In this document: positions 6,255-6,352 of the stretch, one piece after another
Layout of the letters: each line of letters starts with the position of its first letter
Numbering within the stretch: position 1 is the stretch's first letter
Assembly (NCBI GenBank): GCA_965646165.1
Contig: CBFFYP010000127.1
Span: forward strand, 1 to 6,352
Length of the DNA stretch: 6,352 bases
From: MGBC114844 sp910585855
Lineage (GTDB): Bacteria; Bacillota; Clostridia; Lachnospirales; Lachnospiraceae
Reading direction: 5' to 3'
Notes under the pieces: model-generated
Databases searched by the model: none
The model's input: only the letters and a program-made list of their open reading frames with translations
What the model was told of the DNA's origin: nothing
Program-made: the position numbers and the translations under genes

Positions 6255-6352
6255 TCACAGGACGCAAGAGGCGGTTTGCTCCTGTTCTTTGCCTGCTCCG
6301 CTCCAAACGGTAAGAAAGTCTACGGCTTCTGATTTCAGTTCATCCAACCAGA
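6255..6352 (-). other. Diverged copy of the inverted-repeat element, cut by the window edge
   Basis: Bases 6339-6352 (TTCATCCAACCAGA) are the exact complement of 3602-3615, so the two copies are in opposite orientation. Similarity continues with mismatches and gaps to about 6290 against 3616-3663. On the minus strand an open frame of 31 codons ends in TGA at 6255 (it includes SEAVDFLTVWSGAGKEQEQT). It may be the tail of a repeat-family reading frame or only apparent coding. I do not recognise it. The stretch is less A/T rich than helD. Confidence 0.45.

Overview
This AT-rich window looks like a low-GC Firmicute, most likely a gut clostridium of the Lachnospiraceae type. That placement is inferred from the A/T-rich codon use, strong Shine-Dalgarno sites and gene families present (type IC-like HsdM, HelD, Rpn nuclease remnant). 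No rRNA or marker gene is available to confirm it.

Region 1 (1-3084, minus strand) is part of a type I restriction-modification operon. It holds hsdM (1508-3070, complete DNA methyltransferase), then a broken small reading frame (1288-1503), then hsdS (specificity subunit, 1277 down to the window edge). The 3' end of hsdS runs into at least 16 copies of the pentanucleotide TTCGA (TCGAA on the coding strand), which occupy bases 1-80 and continue outside the window. The repeat lies in the reading frame, just after the second conserved region of HsdS. Copy-number change would switch the frame of whatever follows, so this is a strong candidate for a phase-variable specificity gene. No hsdR is present.

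Region 2 (3085-3990) has no intact gene. It contains an AT-rich leader upstream of hsdM, a composite inverted-repeat element (3370-3691, perfect 21-bp ends, further pairing inside, and a 17-bp central hairpin), the C-terminal remnant of an Rpn-family nuclease gene (3694-3912, plus strand), and a hairpin terminator (3950-3980) serving helD.

Region 3 (4001-6106, minus strand) is a complete HelD-type UvrD/Rep-superfamily ATPase, which acts on RNA polymerase. The better start is at 6106, behind a strong GGAGGG site, not the longer in-frame ATG at 6184. Upstream of it (6233-6352) lies a diverged copy, in opposite orientation, of part of the Region 2 element.

The restriction-modification operon and helD have no evident functional link. 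They are separated by repeat and transposon-like debris, which suggests an accessory or rearranged region.
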